Positions 61,303-64,000 of a stretch of 64,000 nt of DNA are shown piece by piece (within the stretch, counting starts at the first letter, position 1; each line of letters opens with the position of its first letter). Both the position numbers and the translations under genes were made by a program. Source of the DNA: Burkholderia thailandensis E264 (GTDB lineage: Bacteria; Pseudomonadota; Gammaproteobacteria; Burkholderiales; Burkholderiaceae); contig NC_007650.1 in assembly GCF_000012365.1 (NCBI RefSeq), forward strand, positions 1,302,001 to 1,366,000. Direction: 5' to 3'. The notes beneath the pieces were generated by a model. It saw nothing but the letters and a program-made list of their open reading frames with translations, did not search any database and was not told the DNA's origin.

Positions 61303-63882
61303 ATGAAAATCGTCGTCATCGGTCACGGGATGGTCGGTCACAAGCTGCTCGAATGCATCGCGGCCGGCGCGCAGGGCGCGCTCGTCGCGCCGCAGGTCGC
61401 GGTGATTTGCGAAGAGCCGCGTCCCGCGTACGATCGCGTCCATCTGTCGGAATTCTTCGCCGGCAAGTCCGCCGACGATCTGTCGCTCGTCGAGCCGGGC
61501 TTTTTCGAGCGTCATCCGAACTTCCGCCTGCTGCTGAACACGAAGGCGGTCGCGATCGACCGGGGCGCGCGCACGGTCGCGCTGTCGACGGGCGAGACGC
61601 TCGCGTACGACAAGCTCGTGCTCGCCACCGGCTCGACGCCGTTCGTGCCGAGCGTGCCGGGCCGCGAGCGCGCCGGCTGCTTCGTCTACCGGACGATCGA
61701 GGATCTCGAGGCGATGCAGGCGTGCGGCGCGCGCGCGAAGTCGGGCGTCGTCGTCGGCGGGGGGCTGCTCGGCCTCGAGTGCGCGAAGGCGCTGCGCGAC
61801 ATGGGGCTCGCCGCGCACGTGGTCGAGTTCGCGCCGCGGCTGATGGCCGTGCAGGTCGACGAAGGCGGCGGCCGGATGCTGCGCGAGAAGATCGAGGCGC
61901 TCGGCGTGCAGGTGCACACGGGCAAGAACACGCTCGAGATCGTCGACGGCGAGACGGGCGCGCACCGGATGGCGTTCGCCGACGGCACGCATCTCGACAC
62001 CGACATGATCGTGTTCTCGGCGGGCATCCGGCCGCGCGACGAGGTCGCGCGCGCGTGCGGGCTCGAGATCGGCCCGCGCGGCGGCGTCGCGATCGACAGC
62101 CACTGCCGCACGAGCGATGCGGACATCTACGCGATCGGCGAGTGCGCGGCGTGGAACGGCCAGACGTTCGGCCTCGTCGCGCCCGGCTACGACATGGCGC
62201 GCGTCGTCGCGCAGCGGCTCGCGGGCGGCGACGGCGCGTTCACCGGCGCGGACCTGAGCACGAAGCTCAAGCTGATGGGCGTCGACGTCGCGAGCATCGG
62301 CGACGCGCACGGCAAGACGCCCGGCTGCCGCACGTACCAGTTCGCCGACGAGCGCCGCGGCGTCTACAAGAAGCTCGTCGTGTCCGGGTGCGGCAAGGAA
62401 CTGCTCGGTGCGGTGATGGTCGGCGACGCAGCCGATTACGGCACGCTGCTGCAGATGATGCTGAACCGCATCGAGCTGCCGGCGGCGCCCGAGTTCCTGA
62501 TCCTGCCGCCGGCGGACGGCGCGGCGAAACCGGCGCTCGGCGTCGATGCGCTGCCGGACGCCGCGCAGATCTGCTCGTGCAACAACGTGACGAAGGCGCA
62601 GCTCTGCGAGGCGGTCGCGGGCGGCGCGACGAGCATCGGCGCGCTGAAGGGCTGCACCGGCGCGGGCACGTCGTGCGGCGGCTGCGTGCCGCTCGTCACG
62701 CAGGTGATGAAGGCGGAGATGAAGAAGCAGGGGCTCGCCGTGAACAACCACCTGTGCGAGCACTTCCCGTATTCGCGGCAGGAGCTCTATCACTTGGTGC
62801 GCGTCGAGCGGATCAAGACGTTCGGCGCGCTCCTGGGCAAGCACGGCCGCGGCCTCGGCTGCGACGTGTGCAAGCCGGCTGTCGCCGGCATCCTCGCGTC
62901 GTGCTGGAACGAGTTCGTGCTGAAGAAGGAGCACGCGGCGCTGCAGGATTCGAACGATTACTACCTCGCGAACATCCAGCGCGACGGCACCTATTCGGTC
63001 GTGCCGCGGATGCCGGGCGGCGAGGTCACGCCCGAAGGGCTGATCGCGGTCGGCCAGGTCGCGCGCAAGTACGGGCTCTACACGAAGATCACGGGCGGCC
63101 AGCGCGTGGACCTGTTCGGCGCGCGCGTCGAGCAGTTGCCGCTCATCTGGGAAGCGCTGATCGCGGCCGGCTTCGAATCGGGCCATGCGTACGGCAAATC
63201 GGTGCGCACCGTGAAATCGTGCGTCGGCTCGACGTGGTGCCGCTACGGCGTCGGCGATTCGGTCGGCCTCGCGATCGAGCTCGAGAATCGCTACAAGGGG
63301 CTGCGCGCGCCGCACAAGCTGAAGTTCGGCGTGTCCGGCTGCACGCGCGAGTGCGCGGAGGCGCAGGGCAAGGACATCGGCGTGATCGCGACCGAGAAGG
63401 GCTGGAACCTGTACGTGTGCGGCAACGGCGGGATGAAGCCGCGCCACGCGGAGCTGCTCGCGGCCGATCTCGACCGCGCGACGCTGATTCGCTACGTCGA
63501 CCGCTTCCTGATGTTCTACATCCGCACCGCCGACCGCCTGCAGCGCACGAGCGTGTGGCGCGACAACCTCGAAGGCGGGCTCGACTACCTGATCGACGTG
63601 GTCGTGCACGACAGGCTCGGGCTCGCGGCGGAGCTCGAGGTGGAGATGCAGCACGTGGTCGACACGTATGAGTGCGAATGGAAGCGGGCCGTCACCGATT
63701 CGGCGACGCGCCGGCGCTTCCGCCATTTCGTCAACAGCGACGCGCCCGATTCGACGATCGCGTTCGTCGAGGCGCGCGGCCAGATCCGACCGGCGACGCC
63801 GGACGAACGCGATGCGGCCGGCCCGCACGGCGTGCGCGCCGTGCGCGAGGACGAAGCGCAAACCGAAACCGAGACGGCCTGA
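61303..63882 (+). CDS. nirB: Assimilatory nitrite reductase [NAD(P)H], large subunit
   Basis: An 859-residue enzyme reducing nitrite to ammonium in the cytosol. It has an N-terminal FAD/NAD(P)-binding oxidoreductase (MKIVVIGHGMVGHKLLECI, VVVGGGLLGLECAKALRDMG), a BFD-type [2Fe-2S] site (Cys424, Cys426, Cys458, Cys461) and the siroheme/[4Fe-4S] domain with Cys640, Cys646, Cys680 and Cys684 (CVGSTWCRYG and GCTREC). All expected ligands are present and the length matches NirB. ATG 61303 is 35 bases after the narK stop. It requires siroheme from the pathway begun by CobA and the NirD subunit encoded next. Confidence 0.96.
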   Translation: MKIVVIGHGMVGHKLLECIAAGAQGALVAPQVAVICEEPRPAYDRVHLSEFFAGKSADDLSLVEPGFFERHPNFRLLLNTKAVAIDRGARTVALSTGETLAYDKLVLATGSTPFVPSVPGRERAGCFVYRTIEDLEAMQACGARAKSGVVVGGGLLGLECAKALRDMGLAAHVVEFAPRLMAVQVDEGGGRMLREKIEALGVQVHTGKNTLEIVDGETGAHRMAFADGTHLDTDMIVFSAGIRPRDEVARACGLEIGPRGGVAIDSHCRTSDADIYAIGECAAWNGQTFGLVAPGYDMARVVAQRLAGGDGAFTGADLSTKLKLMGVDVASIGDAHGKTPGCRTYQFADERRGVYKKLVVSGCGKELLGAVMVGDAADYGTLLQMMLNRIELPAAPEFLILPPADGAAKPALGVDALPDAAQICSCNNVTKAQLCEAVAGGATSIGALKGCTGAGTSCGGCVPLVTQVMKAEMKKQGLAVNNHLCEHFPYSRQELYHLVRVERIKTFGALLGKHGRGLGCDVCKPAVAGILASCWNEFVLKKEHAALQDSNDYYLANIQRDGTYSVVPRMPGGEVTPEGLIAVGQVARKYGLYTKITGGQRVDLFGARVEQLPLIWEALIAAGFESGHAYGKSVRTVKSCVGSTWCRYGVGDSVGLAIELENRYKGLRAPHKLKFGVSGCTRECAEAQGKDIGVIATEKGWNLYVCGNGGMKPRHAELLAADLDRATLIRYVDRFLMFYIRTADRLQRTSVWRDNLEGGLDYLIDVVVHDRLGLAAELEVEMQHVVDTYECEWKRAVTDSATRRRFRHFVNSDAPDSTIAFVEARGQIRPATPDERDAAGPHGVRAVREDEAQTETETA

Positions 63883-63919
63883 GCGTGCCGTCTTCGCCCA
63901 TCAACGCAAGGAGATCCCG

Positions 63920-64000
63920 ATGAACAGCCAACGTCATGCATCCGCTTGGACGCCCGTGTGCGCGCTCGACGAGATCGTGCCGAACACCGGCGTGTGCGCG
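63920..64000 (+). CDS. nirD: Nitrite reductase small subunit NirD, 3' end outside window
   Basis: The first 27 codons of a protein starting MNSQRHASAWTPVCALDEIV, as in NirD, the Rieske-like small subunit of assimilatory nitrite reductase. AAGGAGATCCCG precedes ATG 63920. It follows nirB by 37 bases in the same operon. The Rieske domain itself is beyond the window. Confidence 0.9.
   Translation, partial: MNSQRHASAWTPVCALDEIVPNTGVCA

Overview
This is a GC-rich (roughly two-thirds G+C), gene-dense chromosomal segment from a betaproteobacterium. Strong G/C preference at third codon positions and the protein sequences point to the genus Burkholderia, probably the B. pseudomallei/thailandensis group; the species is inferred. 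I see no rRNA, tRNA, CRISPR, integrase or prophage genes. The only mobile-element trace is a ~300 bp MITE-like element at 2452-2754.

Layout. 1-9.2 kb: end of a PcaQ-type LysR regulator, a predicted PD-(D/E)XK-fold protein, the MITE-like element, two paralogous Cache-GGDEF diguanylate cyclases, an O-methyltransferase, DAHP synthase and a YCII-like protein. 9.2-20 kb: a frameshifted gene remnant, an amino-acid permease, a giant Lhr helicase, two small membrane proteins and secreted gamma-glutamyltransferase. 20.1-30.1 kb: a secretion locus with a TolC-type protein, three small double-glycine-leader peptides, a C39-peptidase ABC exporter, an LpxL-like acyltransferase, an HlyD-type adaptor and an OmpW-type barrel, with ppk2 next to it. 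30.3-32.1 kb: ilvA behind an Ile-codon attenuator. 32.6-39.7 kb: a His-tailed DMT transporter, a YigZ protein, a four-gene operon encoding a MotAB/ZorAB-like membrane complex (DUF3348, DUF802, OmpA/MotB-like, DUF2894) and a DUF2322 protein. 40-53 kb: mostly catabolic and regulatory genes (CoA transferase, SDR, three LysR regulators, racemase, betaine-binding-like protein, quinone oxidoreductase, and an MHS transporter, amidohydrolase and deacetylase operon). 53.6-55.8 kb: a large lipoprotein. 56.4-64 kb: nitrate assimilation in two divergent operons, cobA-nasT-nasS on minus and narK-nirB-nirD on plus.

How parts work together. In the secretion locus the ABC protein should cleave leaders after Gly-Gly and export the peptides through HlyD and TolC partners; the acyltransferase overlaps the exporter gene by ATGA, so it is part of the same unit. 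In the motor operon, DUF802 supplies MotA/TolQ-like membrane helices and a long helical tail, and its partner supplies the MotB-like helix and OmpA domain; a 240-bp tandem repeat lies in the tail. In the nitrate region, narK imports nitrate, NirBD reduces nitrite, CobA supplies siroheme precursor, and NasS/NasT sense nitrate and act on leader RNA. Each divergent operon has a sigma-54-like promoter followed by a long terminator hairpin, and the two hairpins share sequence, which suggests joint NasT antitermination.

The most novel-looking items are the peptide/acyltransferase export locus, the ZorAB-like operon with its repeated tail, the paired nitrate leaders and the ilvA attenuator.
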